A stretch of DNA of 50,278 nucleotides from Pseudobdellovibrionaceae bacterium (lineage in GTDB: Bacteria; Bdellovibrionota; Bdellovibrionia; Bdellovibrionales; JAMPXM01): NCBI GenBank assembly GCA_021463345.1, contig JAJTYM010000029.1, positions 1-50,278 of the forward strand, given 5' to 3'. The notes under the pieces were generated by a model. That model saw only the letters and a list, made by a program, of their open reading frames with translations. It made no database searches and had not been told where the DNA came from. Both the position numbers and the translations under genes were made by a program. The first letter of the stretch is position 1. Each line of letters starts with the position of its first letter. Of this stretch, positions 43,054 to 50,278 are shown piece after piece.

Positions 43054-43974
43054 TCAGGCGAGGAGCCGTGGCAGCAGGGCGCCAAAAAGTTCCTCGGCGG
43101 CCGCGGCGCCGTCTTCGCCCATCAAAGCTTCCCCGTCCCGAGGGGCGAGCGAACGTACGATTTCATGGCATTGACGATAAAAGCCGATTTTATCTCCGCC
43201 CATTTCAACCCAAGCGCGCGCTTCCTCGGCCTGAAGCTTCGCGCCCGTGAACCCGTGCGGATCCGGCGCCCCGTAACGAGGCCGGAAACGCGCGGAAAGC
43301 TCGATCTCCGGCAGGGTCAGACCCAAGCTCAGGAGCGCCTCCTGCGCGAGCGCGAGCTCGAGCGCCGAAACGTATTTTTCGAACTTCGCCCAAAATTCCG
43401 TCCCCGCCAGCCCGTAGCTGCTTTCGCAAAAAAACGCCACGCATGTCGATGGCCGCTGCGACCAAATGCCGCACACACCCCCCTCCCGCACGAAGTGAGG
43501 GCAAAGCAATGTCTCATCGTTTCCATATCCTTGAGGTTGGCGCGCATGCCAACGGCGCTGGTACGTGAGCGCCGGAAAAAGCCCGAGGGGCACGGCGACC
43601 GCTTCGCTTTTCGCGAGAGACGAGGCTCCGCTCCCCGCCTCGCCTCCCGTCTCGCCACGTATGGCGACGGCCTGAGGAGCGCGGGCGGCAAGACGCTCCT
43701 CGAGCCAGCTTCGCCCCGGCAACGAGGACTCGAAAATCGCCCCGATCATGAAATTCGGCAACCAAGGGAAAAAGGTGCAGCATTTGAGCGAGTCTTTGTA
43801 GATCGCCGCCGGGCCGCGGGCCTGAATGCACGATTCGCAGCGCGCGCGGGTTTCCGGGAGATTGGTCGCCCACTCCGCGCGCGAGAGAAACGGCCGTATC
43901 GTCGAGGAAACCATGTCTTTGAGGCGCACGGCCCAGGATGCAACGGGCTGCGCGGGTCTGTCCATGAAATGCAC
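43054..43974 (-). CDS. Cysteine-rich YkgJ-like cluster protein
   Basis: The protein has 306 residues. Cysteine clusters of the YkgJ/UPF0153 family: CESCIQARGPAAIYK, then LKCCTFFPW, and CPHFV, GVCGIW, STCVAFFC, eight or more cysteines that could bind an Fe-S cluster or zinc. YkgJ proteins are poorly understood; the domain is also found in flagellin lysine N-methylase. The rest is Ala-rich and helical. It is followed by sufE on the same strand 60 bases on. The start MHFM is only weakly supported. Confidence 0.75.
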   Translation of the reverse strand: MHFMDRPAQPVASWAVRLKDMVSSTIRPFLSRAEWATNLPETRARCESCIQARGPAAIYKDSLKCCTFFPWLPNFMIGAIFESSLPGRSWLEERLAARAPQAVAIRGETGGEAGSGASSLAKSEAVAVPLGLFPALTYQRRWHARQPQGYGNDETLLCPHFVREGGVCGIWSQRPSTCVAFFCESSYGLAGTEFWAKFEKYVSALELALAQEALLSLGLTLPEIELSARFRPRYGAPDPHGFTGAKLQAEEARAWVEMGGDKIGFYRQCHEIVRSLAPRDGEALMGEDGAAAAEELFGALLPRLLA

Positions 43975-44173
43975 ACTCGCGGACTCAAGTTCGGCGAGTG
44001 CCGGGAATCGTCACCCACGGCTTTGAGCGAGTCTGCCGCGATAGCTCGATAAGTTTCCTAAAAACAATATGTTACACAGAGACATTGGCTGGCGAAAGAG
44101 TTCCGACGAGGCCCCTTCGTTGCACAGAGCAAGGTCATACGGGCGGTTCGGAAGACCGTCGCCAGGAGGGAAT

Positions 44174-44452
44174 ATGCGCTTGTCTCTGCCATCCGCGATT
44201 TTGCTCTTCGCGCTCTCGGGCGCCCCGGCATTGAGCGCGCAAGCGGCTTCGACATCCACCTGCAAAGTGGAAACAGCCGATATCGGCACCATCGTCGGCC
44301 GCGGCCCTTCGAACGAGGCCGCTTTCGAAGACGCAGCCACGCAGTGCTTCGAGCGCCGCCGGCAACTCCACAAAGCCCGCTATAACCGCGAGTCCGACAC
44401 GGACACCGGCGAGCTTTACATCGATGTCTGCGTGAACGTGAAGTGCTCTTAA
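44174..44452 (+). CDS. Small secreted disulfide protein
   Basis: The protein has 92 residues. It has a Sec signal (MRLSLPSAILLFALSGAPAL, cut around AQA). The mature part has four cysteines (TCKVE, TQCFER, DVCVNVKC), perhaps two disulfides. No family recognised. AGGAGGG precedes the ATG. Its TAA (44450-44452) and the TAA of the opposite gene overlap in a TTAA, so the two converge without spacer. Confidence 0.8.
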   Translation: MRLSLPSAILLFALSGAPALSAQAASTSTCKVETADIGTIVGRGPSNEAAFEDAATQCFERRRQLHKARYNRESDTDTGELYIDVCVNVKCS

Positions 44453-45129
44453 CGGACCTTGACCGCGACCGTCAGCCCCTCGGCCGTAGGCAAGATCGTG
44501 CCGGCGAAACGCCCGCCGACGGCGACCATCTCATTGAAACGGCGGAGCCCCGCAAGTGGGCCGTCCGCGATCGCCGGACCGCTCCCGTCCTGGCCGATCT
44601 GTCCCCACCCGAAGGTATTGTCCGCGATCACCGTCCCGCCCATGCGCAAATGATCCGTCGCCCAGCGAAGGTAATCCGGATAGCGCCCTTTGTCGGCGTC
44701 GATGAAGACGAGGTCGAAAGGCGCCTCGCGCGCGACCTTCGCCAGATTCTCCAGAGCCGGCCCCACGTGAATCGTGACCCTGTCTCCGACACCCGCACGG
44801 TCGAAGTTGGCTCGTGCGACTTCGGCGTGGCGCGGATCGAGCTCGAACGTGTGCAGGCGACCGCCAGGCGCGAGCCCCCGGCAAATGCGGATGCCTGAAT
44901 AACCTCCGAGCGTGCCGATCTCGATCACCCGTGACGGCGCAACCATCCGCACGAGCACCTCCAGGTGCAACCCGTCGAAAGAGCCGACCTCGATGTCCGG
45001 CAAGCCCTTACGCCGCGATTCCTCGCGGACGAAACGAAGAACCTCGTCTTCCGGCCGGAAAACCCGGTGAGCGTACGCGATGACTTGAGGGTCCGACTGC
45101 CCAAAGCCTTTCTCCATCCTCGATCCCAT
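44449..45129 (-). CDS. Class I SAM-dependent O-methyltransferase
   Basis: The protein has 226 residues. It has SAM motif VIEIGTLGGYSG, acidic end ELDPRHAEVA, metal-site motif FIDADKGRYPDYL, and IADNTFGWGQ, all typical of cation-dependent COMT-like enzymes (Methyltransf_3). It would methylate a catechol or similar acceptor with a divalent metal; the substrate is unknown. GGGAG lies seven bases upstream of ATG 45129. It is convergent with the secreted disulfide protein, stop codons overlapping. Confidence 0.9.
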   Translation of the reverse strand: MGSRMEKGFGQSDPQVIAYAHRVFRPEDEVLRFVREESRRKGLPDIEVGSFDGLHLEVLVRMVAPSRVIEIGTLGGYSGIRICRGLAPGGRLHTFELDPRHAEVARANFDRAGVGDRVTIHVGPALENLAKVAREAPFDLVFIDADKGRYPDYLRWATDHLRMGGTVIADNTFGWGQIGQDGSGPAIADGPLAGLRRFNEMVAVGGRFAGTILPTAEGLTVAVKVR

Positions 45130-45200
45130 GCTTGATCTCCCTTCCGATTCCCGGCATAACCGAAGTGCAGAGCCCGCGAACCTTCAACAAGGTCTAAATC

Positions 45201-45422
45201 ATGGGAATTTTCAAGTCCATCGGCGATTTCTTGTTCGGCAAAGACCCGCAAATTTTCGACGAATCCGGGAAGGTCCGCAGCCAGCTGCCCGAAAACAAGT
45301 GGAAAGAATGGGCCGACCGTTTCCGCGGCAACCCCGACTACGACTGGCGCGACCACACGGGCCAACACCTCGGCTCCGGCCGGGGCTCCAACCCCAACGC
45401 GCGATCCTCTTCCCGGCACTGA
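45201..45422 (+). CDS. Small hypothetical charged protein
   Basis: The protein has 73 residues. It starts MGIFKSIGDFLFGKDPQIF (amphipathic N terminus) and continues with a Trp/Arg-rich middle (KWKEWADRFRGNPDYDW) and a Gly/Ser/Arg tail. AAGG lies eight bases upstream. No known family or signal peptide. It lies between the divergent methyltransferase and the glutathione peroxidase gene. Confidence 0.6.
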   Translation: MGIFKSIGDFLFGKDPQIFDESGKVRSQLPENKWKEWADRFRGNPDYDWRDHTGQHLGSGRGSNPNARSSSRH

Positions 45423-45461
45423 CCTCTCCTTTCGCACGCCTCCGAATCTTCCGCGAGGCCT

Positions 45462-45662
45462 CAACCTCCCGCGGGGAACTTTTCGCTTCCCGTCGGCTCG
45501 GCGCTCGAACAGGCTCGCCTTTGCCACGATCGCAGGGGCGTTCGGGTCGAGCAAAAATAGAATTTGCCACCAGATCCGAGTCTCCTTAAAATCGTCTTCA
45601 TACACGGGCGAGCGCCAGATCTCTCCCGCAGCGAGCTGGAACCGCAGGCCATCTTCACATAG
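45462..45662 (-). pseudogene. Possible coding remnant in 310-base gap
   Basis: The minus-strand frame here reads like a real protein for about 65 residues (LCEDGLRFQLAAGEIWRSP, DDFKETRIWWQILFLLDPN) but has no credible start or stop of its own. The only upstream ATG overlaps the start codon of the glutathione peroxidase gene on the other strand, and the frame runs on into the region opposite 45201-45422. No family was identified. A decayed gene is more likely than an active one; the rest of 45423-45732 is the leader of the next gene. Confidence 0.3.
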
Positions 45663-45732
45663 AAGCCCGGCCTGCGCGCCGCCGCGATTCCGGCCGCCTG
45701 CCCGCGTCCCACTGGCCGCCAAGGAGGCAGAC

Positions 45733-46206
45733 ATGACATCCGTTCTCGACTTCACGATGAAAGACATCCGTGGCCGCGATAAGCAGCTGGCCGATTACAA
45801 AGGCAAAACGCTTCTCCTGGTCAATGTCGCGTCCAAATGCGGCCTCACCCCGCAATACGAGGGCCTGCAAGATCTCTACGACAAATACAAAGACCGCGGC
45901 TTCATGATCCTCGGGTTCCCCGCCAACGACTTCATGTCGCAGGAGCCCGGCGACGAAACGGAAATCGCTGAATTCTGCGAAGCCAACTACGGCGTTCGCT
46001 TCGATATGTTCGCTAAGATCTCGGTGAAAGGGCCCGACACGCACCCGCTCTACCGATTCCTGACGACCGATTCCGGTCACCCGGGCGAGATCAAATGGAA
46101 CTTCCACAAGTTTCTCGTCGATCGGGCGGGCAAAGTCGTCGCCAACATCGGGCCGCGAACGGAGCCCAAGGAGCTCGAACCGATGATCGAAGAGCTCTTG
46201 CGCTGA
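45733..46206 (+). CDS. Glutathione peroxidase family (thiol peroxidase)
   Basis: The protein has 157 residues. The peroxidatic cysteine is in NVASKCGLTPQ (Cys36), with GFPANDFMSQEPG and KWNFHKFLVD, which carries the Trp and Asn of the active-site tetrad. The usual NQFG is NDFM, a common variant in bacteria. It probably reduces peroxides with thioredoxin rather than glutathione, but no resolving cysteine was confirmed. AGGAGG precedes the ATG. No signal peptide, so cytoplasmic. Confidence 0.92.
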   Translation: MTSVLDFTMKDIRGRDKQLADYKGKTLLLVNVASKCGLTPQYEGLQDLYDKYKDRGFMILGFPANDFMSQEPGDETEIAEFCEANYGVRFDMFAKISVKGPDTHPLYRFLTTDSGHPGEIKWNFHKFLVDRAGKVVANIGPRTEPKELEPMIEELLR

Positions 46207-46235
46207 GCGGGCCCCTCTTCCGACGGGAAGGCCTT

Positions 46236-47507
46236 TCAGCGGGCGTGTTTCGCGATCCGGGAGCGCGCCCATTCGAGAGCCTCCGCGCGCGTGCGAAGCT
46301 CGCCCTCCAACTGCCGGTCAAAAGCGTCTTCGAGTATCGTCCCCAGCTCCGGCCCTTTGGGCATGCCGAGTTTTTGCAGATCCTCACCGTTGACGAGACG
46401 CTCGGGCAGCCGGCCTGTGCCTTGGAGCGCGCCTTCTTTGACATCCTCGATCACCTGCCCCGCCATGGCCTCGCGCGCGGGATCCCGCGAGTAAAACGCC
46501 TCAGCCACGGGGGACGACGGGTGCGCGAGCGCCCGGGCGAGGCCTGAACGCCTGGCCTCGCCCGGCGCGCGGAAGAGATCTTTCCTTCGCAAGACCCAAA
46601 CCACCGCGGCGAGCTCTTGATTGGAAAACCGCAGGCGCTTGAGCAGCGCCTGCGCAAGCCCCAAACGCGGCTCGAAGTCACCGATGACGAAATCAAAGAC
46701 CAGGTTCAGCGCCGCCAACTCCGGCGTCTCCGCGCCCCTCGCCGAGCGTCGTTCGAGGGCGGCGAAAGCTGCGTGGTCCGCCGGGAGCCCCGAGAGCTCG
46801 GGCAGGACCACCTCCCAGAGACCCGTTTCCACCAAAAGCCTGAGGCCTTTGGCCGCGTTCGTAGACCTCAAGAGTTTCACGAGTTCAGCGCGAACCCGCT
46901 CCGCCGAGACGAGACGGACCTGGCCCGCGCGGCGCCGAACCGCTTCGAGCGTCCGAGGTTCGATCGAGAAATCCAACTGCGCCGCGAACCGAACCGCGCG
47001 TAGGATACGAAGCTTATCTTCGTCGAAGCGCCTATCGGGGTCGCCGACCGCGCGCAGGGTCCGTGCCGCTATATCAGCCTCTCCACCGACGTAATCGATC
47101 ACCTTGTTGGCCTCTAGATCGTAAAACAACGCGTTGACCGTGAAATCCCGTCTCTTCGCGTCTTGTTCGGGCGTTGAAAAGGTGACGTGGGCCGGCCTTC
47201 GCCCGTCGACGTACGGGCCATCCTCGCGAAACGTCGCCACTTCAACGTGGAAGCCCCCGCGTGACGTGTCTTCGAACGGCAGAATGGTCACGCCGAAATC
47301 GCGCCCGACGGTGACCGCTTTCGGGAACAACGCCTCAACGCTCTCCGGGCGCGCATCGGTGGCCACGTCGAAATCGTTCGGCACGCGGCCCATGAGCAGG
47401 TCGCGAACGCATCCGCCGGCGAGCCATGCTTGAAAACCGGACGCTCGGAGAGTCGCGCAAACTCGCTGGACGGCGGGCCACTGACGGTGCGTTTCAAAGG
47501 TATGCAT
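46236..47507 (-). CDS. CCA tRNA nucleotidyltransferase/poly(A) polymerase
   Basis: The protein has 423 residues. It is a class II nucleotidyltransferase: GGCVRDLLMG with the metal-binding DFDVATDA, RRDFTVNALFYD and RILRAVRFAAQLDF, with helical RNA-binding C-terminus. It repairs or adds the tRNA CCA end, or adds poly(A) tails. The class cannot be separated into CCA-adding and PAP here. tRNA-Val in the window has an encoded CCA, so in this genome repair may be the main role if that holds for most tRNAs. Confidence 0.92.
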   Translation of the reverse strand: MHTFETHRQWPAVQRVCATLRASGFQAWLAGGCVRDLLMGRVPNDFDVATDARPESVEALFPKAVTVGRDFGVTILPFEDTSRGGFHVEVATFREDGPYVDGRRPAHVTFSTPEQDAKRRDFTVNALFYDLEANKVIDYVGGEADIAARTLRAVGDPDRRFDEDKLRILRAVRFAAQLDFSIEPRTLEAVRRRAGQVRLVSAERVRAELVKLLRSTNAAKGLRLLVETGLWEVVLPELSGLPADHAAFAALERRSARGAETPELAALNLVFDFVIGDFEPRLGLAQALLKRLRFSNQELAAVVWVLRRKDLFRAPGEARRSGLARALAHPSSPVAEAFYSRDPAREAMAGQVIEDVKEGALQGTGRLPERLVNGEDLQKLGMPKGPELGTILEDAFDRQLEGELRTRAEALEWARSRIAKHAR

Positions 47508-47809
47508 AATCAGAAAGAGTAGGAAGGGCCGCAGATTTTGTCACGCCGAACTCCGTTTGGAACAGGCCCGGAATCCGATGCTTGCTATTGCTATAATTCA
47601 ACTCTGCAAATCCGCACGCCCTGACCGACTGGGGCCAGAACGCACCCACGATATTGAGGTAGCTAAAGAGCCTTTTACCTACCCTCCTGAAAAACTTTCG
47701 AAAGCTCCGAACAAAACTTCGATCCCACACATCACGACCACGTCCGGCGTCACTTTGGCCAGGCACTCATTTTGCTTACGCTGAGAATCTCGGTTTTAAG
47801 GACAAAAAA
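47508..47809 (+). other. Intergenic region with candidate extended -10 promoter
   Basis: A 302-base gap between the CCA enzyme (divergent) and the peptide gene. TGCTATAAT at 47589-47597 is a consensus extended -10 box on the plus strand, 213 bases upstream of the peptide start; no good -35 lies at the usual distance. Open frames on either strand are weak and non-homologous. AT content rises relative to the rest of the window. Confidence 0.45.
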
Positions 47810-48112
47810 ATGGTGGGGCTAATGATTAAAAAATCGGTCTTCGGGGCACTGATCCCGATCGCACTTGGGTCTATTCCTGCGCAAGGAAACCAAACTATAG
47901 AACAATTCGAAGAGAGAAATCTTGAGGAAGTGGCCACAAAAAAAGAGAGGCTCAAGTTCTATTTAGTAGGTTTGGGCATGTATTCTTCCAAGAATGCTTC
48001 AATTTACATAGACCAGCTCGACGATATAAACATCGATGCTCTCATGCATGTAATTGAGAATGGAGTCGGCCTAAAGGCTGCTAGGGGCGCCGCCGCCGTC
48101 ACCGCCTATTGA
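47810..48112 (+). CDS. Precursor-like secreted peptide, radical SAM locus
   Basis: The protein has 100 residues. The N terminus is basic plus hydrophobic (MIKKSVFGALIPIALGSIP) and ends in AQG, consistent with a Sec signal. A charged helical stretch (EQFEERNLEEVATKKER) follows, then MYSSKNASIYIDQ, and a small-residue tail AARGAAAVTAY ending in tyrosine. No cysteine. AAGGA lies seven bases before ATG 47810, and an ATG at 47822 is also possible. It lies 56 bases before a radical SAM gene. I infer a RiPP precursor with a leader and C-terminal core, but the peptide may instead be an ordinary secreted protein. No known RiPP family matches. Confidence 0.6.
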   Translation: MVGLMIKKSVFGALIPIALGSIPAQGNQTIEQFEERNLEEVATKKERLKFYLVGLGMYSSKNASIYIDQLDDINIDALMHVIENGVGLKAARGAAAVTAY

Positions 48113-48168
48113 ACGAGAAGCCCTTCGACCAAGAAGGCCACTCTCCTCCTCGCAACGGAACCTATAAA

Positions 48169-49029
48169 ATGACCAGGACGAGACCCCATACACTTCATAT
48201 AATGCCAGGCCTTAGGTGTAATCTTTCTTGCGCGCATTGCCTAAATTCGTCAGGCCCTAACGAACGATTACAACTTACAGCTTTAGAAATCGAAAAAATA
48301 AAAAAAGCGATTCGACGGCTACAGCCGCGCCGTCTTCAATTCACAGGGGGCGAGCCCACCTTCTATATTGATCTCATAAATGATTTATCCTCATCCCATC
48401 CAGACATTGAGGCAACAGAAATTATGCTGACCTCAAATGGATGGTATTCAAAATCAGATCAAAAAATCGAATCTGTACTTTCTAGATTAAACAAAATCAC
48501 CCATCTTCAGATTTCATTTGATGCGTTTCATCGAGGAGGCATTTCACGCGAGTGCCTCATGCGTCTCATCAACTACTGCAAACTGCAAAACATTAAGATC
48601 AACGTAAGCGTTTGCTTGAGAGAACCACTCGATCTATTGAATATACAGGGCGTGCTCGAAGGTCTGGACTTATCAATCGCATTTCAAAAAGTTGATGCTG
48701 TAGGGCGCGCAAAGAAGAATAAAAAAGCGTTTCTGTACCCCGCTTTTGAGGCCTCAGTTTTTGATAAGGTTTGCCCAAACCTAGGAACATTGACGTATAT
48801 AGCTGGCCGCGGCTTCTCAACATGTTGCTCCAACCTACTTTTCAATCATCCTAAGTTTCCATCAGCACACCAAACAGAGACTGAACATTTAAACAGCCCA
48901 TTTTTTTTGAGAATTTCAACAAAAACAATTGGAGAAATCGCCGGCATCCCAAAATCTGGACACCCAGATTTTTTGCCCGAGTTTTCATCACCATGTCGAC
49001 TCTGTGAGTATTCGCATACAGGCACATAG
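48169..49029 (+). CDS. Radical SAM enzyme, candidate peptide maturase
   Basis: The protein has 286 residues. CNLSCAHC (Cys17, 21, 24) is the CxxxCxxC cluster motif, GGEP at 60-63 binds SAM, and the ISFDAFHRGG strand is usual. The C-terminal part has Cys202, Cys219-Cys220 and Cys276-Cys279 (SPCRLCEYS), a pattern like a twitch or SPASM domain with an auxiliary Fe-S cluster, seen in peptide-modifying enzymes. The chosen ATG is 48169; a TTG at 48109 overlaps the peptide stop but lacks a Shine-Dalgarno. Codon use is AT-rich compared with the rest of the window, which suggests transfer. The modification type (crosslink, epimerisation, decarboxylation) cannot be told. Confidence 0.82.
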   Translation: MTRTRPHTLHIMPGLRCNLSCAHCLNSSGPNERLQLTALEIEKIKKAIRRLQPRRLQFTGGEPTFYIDLINDLSSSHPDIEATEIMLTSNGWYSKSDQKIESVLSRLNKITHLQISFDAFHRGGISRECLMRLINYCKLQNIKINVSVCLREPLDLLNIQGVLEGLDLSIAFQKVDAVGRAKKNKKAFLYPAFEASVFDKVCPNLGTLTYIAGRGFSTCCSNLLFNHPKFPSAHQTETEHLNSPFFLRISTKTIGEIAGIPKSGHPDFLPEFSSPCRLCEYSHTGT

Positions 49030-49042
49030 GGAGAACAGAAAC

Positions 49043-49735
49043 ATGTCGTCCTCTGCGGAGACGGTCCACATCAAGCCACCTAGATACTCGATTGAGATGA
49101 TCAACGAACTCTCCGATCTAGCGAGGAAGACAGCATATCGATGGGCCGTAGTTCAGCCAGATCAGCCGTCTACTGCTGACATAGAAAAGTTAGTAGCGAG
49201 AGGGAATACCAATGTGGTTATACAATTTGGCTTCATCGCAGAAGGGAAAAATCTTGCTCACATTGGCCAGCCATCTAATCGATGCATAAAAACCTGTTTT
49301 GCCCCACCTCTGCCAGATGAAGTCCAAACATTTTATAAAGAGAATTTCCACGAGTATTTTATCAAACCCTGGAGCAGGGTTTGGGATGCACCTACCCTAA
49401 GATGGTTTTCACAATCGGTTCAGGACCTCATGCCAGTGACAGCTTGTAAAGTTTATAAGATCGACGGAAGAGCTGTGGGGCTCCAAGCAGAGTTCCCGCA
49501 CACAGACGCCTTCGGCCGCCCTGTTACACAAATCGGATGGATCTGGATCAGGCAAGGCTTGCCCAAAGAGGATCGAGCATCTATCCACAATGCCGTTTTC
49601 TCAGATCTTTCCTCTCGACCGGAAACCAGATTTCAAGCTGGAATTCATCTTTTTAATATTCGGTCCCGTCGCTTTTTTTCGAAACTCGGATTTCAGCCAT
49701 TATGCGCGCACGTCTATTTGCCTTCACTGCGCTGA
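49043..49735 (+). CDS. GNAT-like acetyltransferase, possible peptide tailoring
   Basis: The protein has 230 residues. The C-terminal half resembles GNAT: RASIHNAVFSDL, then HLFNIRSRRFFSKLGFQPLC, matching the end of the acetyltransferase fold. The N-terminal half is not recognised. AGGGAG precedes the ATG at 49043 by seven bases, 13 bases after the radical SAM stop. Its end overlaps the next gene by 34 bases. A role in acylating the peptide, or in self-protection, is inference. Confidence 0.6.
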   Translation: MSSSAETVHIKPPRYSIEMINELSDLARKTAYRWAVVQPDQPSTADIEKLVARGNTNVVIQFGFIAEGKNLAHIGQPSNRCIKTCFAPPLPDEVQTFYKENFHEYFIKPWSRVWDAPTLRWFSQSVQDLMPVTACKVYKIDGRAVGLQAEFPHTDAFGRPVTQIGWIWIRQGLPKEDRASIHNAVFSDLSSRPETRFQAGIHLFNIRSRRFFSKLGFQPLCAHVYLPSLR

Positions 49736-50217
49736 TTGGATTGTCGATAGGGATCGCCATCCTGAAGTCTTCAGCAGACAAGGATGAGGAGTGGACCGTC
49801 ATATCGATCGGCCTTCCGGATCGAATCGAGCCAAAGTCCGCGATGGCCAACATGGGCTATTACATCCTCAAACAAACCCATGAACCACTTTTTCGAGAGA
49901 CCGGACCAGGGCTGTTCAATTCCAAAATTCTTTTGAGTTGGGACAGGAACGCCTCGAACACTTTGTTTCGTATTTGCCCGGCCCTCGGAAAATCATTCGA
50001 CTCGGGTCGACCGTTTACGACACGCATCCTCGTCCAGCACCTGAGTAAATCGATCCGCGAGTTAAAGAAAAGTGCAGCCATAAAAACTTCCGACGACTGT
50101 GTCGTGATTGATTTTGAAAAGCCATTCAACGCCTTCTTCAAGACTTTCAGCCAGTATGAATTTGCCCCTTCAGTCCCTTCTGGAGTGCTGGCGTTGGGGC
50201 GAGCACGTTCAGCCTGA
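49702..50217 (+). CDS. Short SBP_bac_5-like protein, possibly truncated
   Basis: The protein has 171 residues. The N terminus is a hydrophobic anchor or signal (FAFTALIGLSIGIAIL) followed by a fold like the N-terminal lobe of OppA-type binding proteins (THEPLFRE; FEKPFNAFFKTFSQYEFAP). Normal family members are about 500 residues, so this is a third. In another frame, 50163-50225 reads GVGASTFSLKN, which could continue the family, hinting at a frameshift; it also ends shortly. The ATG overlaps the GNAT gene by 34 bases. It is likely a peptide-binding partner of the locus, or a pseudogene. Confidence 0.55.
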   Translation: MRARLFAFTALIGLSIGIAILKSSADKDEEWTVISIGLPDRIEPKSAMANMGYYILKQTHEPLFRETGPGLFNSKILLSWDRNASNTLFRICPALGKSFDSGRPFTTRILVQHLSKSIRELKKSAAIKTSDDCVVIDFEKPFNAFFKTFSQYEFAPSVPSGVLALGRARSA

Positions 50218-50226
50218 AGAATTGAC

Positions 50227-50278
50227 ATGATTGTAGCCGACTGGCTCATCGATCCCGTACAACGGGAGAAGGAGTCAG
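50227..50278 (+). other. Possible next gene, runs off window
   Basis: ATG at 50227 opens a frame (MIVADWLIDPVQREKES) up to the window end, in the same frame as the preceding stop. It may be the start of a separate protein or a reinitiated remainder of the binding protein. Too little is seen to judge. Confidence 0.25.

Noticed and set aside
47494-47766. Minus-strand 90-codon frame
   Set aside because: It overlaps the CCA enzyme start region with no homology.
47557-47784. 75-codon frame upstream of the peptide gene
   Set aside because: It begins with TTG, lacks a ribosome site and has a random-like composition.

Overview
The window reads as chromosomal DNA of a GC-rich Gram-negative predator-like deltaproteobacterial lineage, most likely Bdellovibrionota. 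That placement is an inference. It rests on about ten predicted lipoproteins (including one with an FQNCG-type lipobox, which I associate with Bdellovibrio), a von Willebrand lipoprotein, a metzincin lipoprotein, a domesticated Y1-transposase-like protein and a HD-GYP phosphodiesterase, beside a complete set of housekeeping genes. Myxococcota or another deltaproteobacterial group is not excluded.

1-9.8 kb is core metabolism, mostly on the minus strand: tRNA-Val(GAC), lipB, and a lipid/one-carbon cluster read rpmF, fabH, fabD, fabG, acpP, fabF, rpiB, glyA, M23 peptidase. The fatty-acid block has type II synthesis in canonical order, but plsX is absent between rpmF and fabH. A terminator follows rpmF, a pair of hairpins separates acpP from fabF, and another terminator separates fabF from rpiB. 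9.6-10.1 kb is an AT-rich regulatory gap with several perfect dyads.

10.1-16.6 kb is accessory: a small secreted protein, a CoA-binding protein, a tyrosine recombinase reduced to its catalytic domain, an AT-rich gap with two long perfect inverted repeats, a tail-anchored helix-turn-helix protein and a 1225-residue lipoprotein built from cysteine-paired modules. 16.7-24 kb carries leucine dehydrogenase, then a tightly packed envelope operon (YfgM-like, BamB-like, a lipoprotein, a Tat-type M48 lipoprotein, an FMN reductase), a CsbD-like protein and a Thr/Ala-rich lipoprotein. 24.1-35.6 kb has a PhoD-like phosphatase, a metzincin lacking the Met-turn methionine, a Ski2-like helicase, an aldehyde dehydrogenase homologue that has lost all three catalytic residues, a VWA lipoprotein, a transposase-derived protein and a peptide-binding protein. 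35.7-47.5 kb has a GAF/HD-GYP regulator with an insertion, a pterin-type module (a short-chain dehydrogenase plus two unequal PTPS/QueD paralogues), an RluB-type pseudouridine synthase, a DUF455 ferritin-like protein, a YebC-family regulator, SufE, a cysteine-rich protein, an O-methyltransferase, glutathione peroxidase and the CCA/poly(A) nucleotidyltransferase.

47.5-50.3 kb differs in base composition from the rest and is the best candidate for an undescribed system. It has a 100-residue precursor-like peptide with a secretion-type N terminus and an Ala/Val/Tyr tail, a radical SAM enzyme with extra C-terminal cysteines, a GNAT-like protein and a short peptide-binding protein. All lie on one strand with short gaps or overlaps and run to the window edge. 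This is the architecture of a ribosomally made, radical-SAM-modified peptide locus, but the product and modification are unknown.
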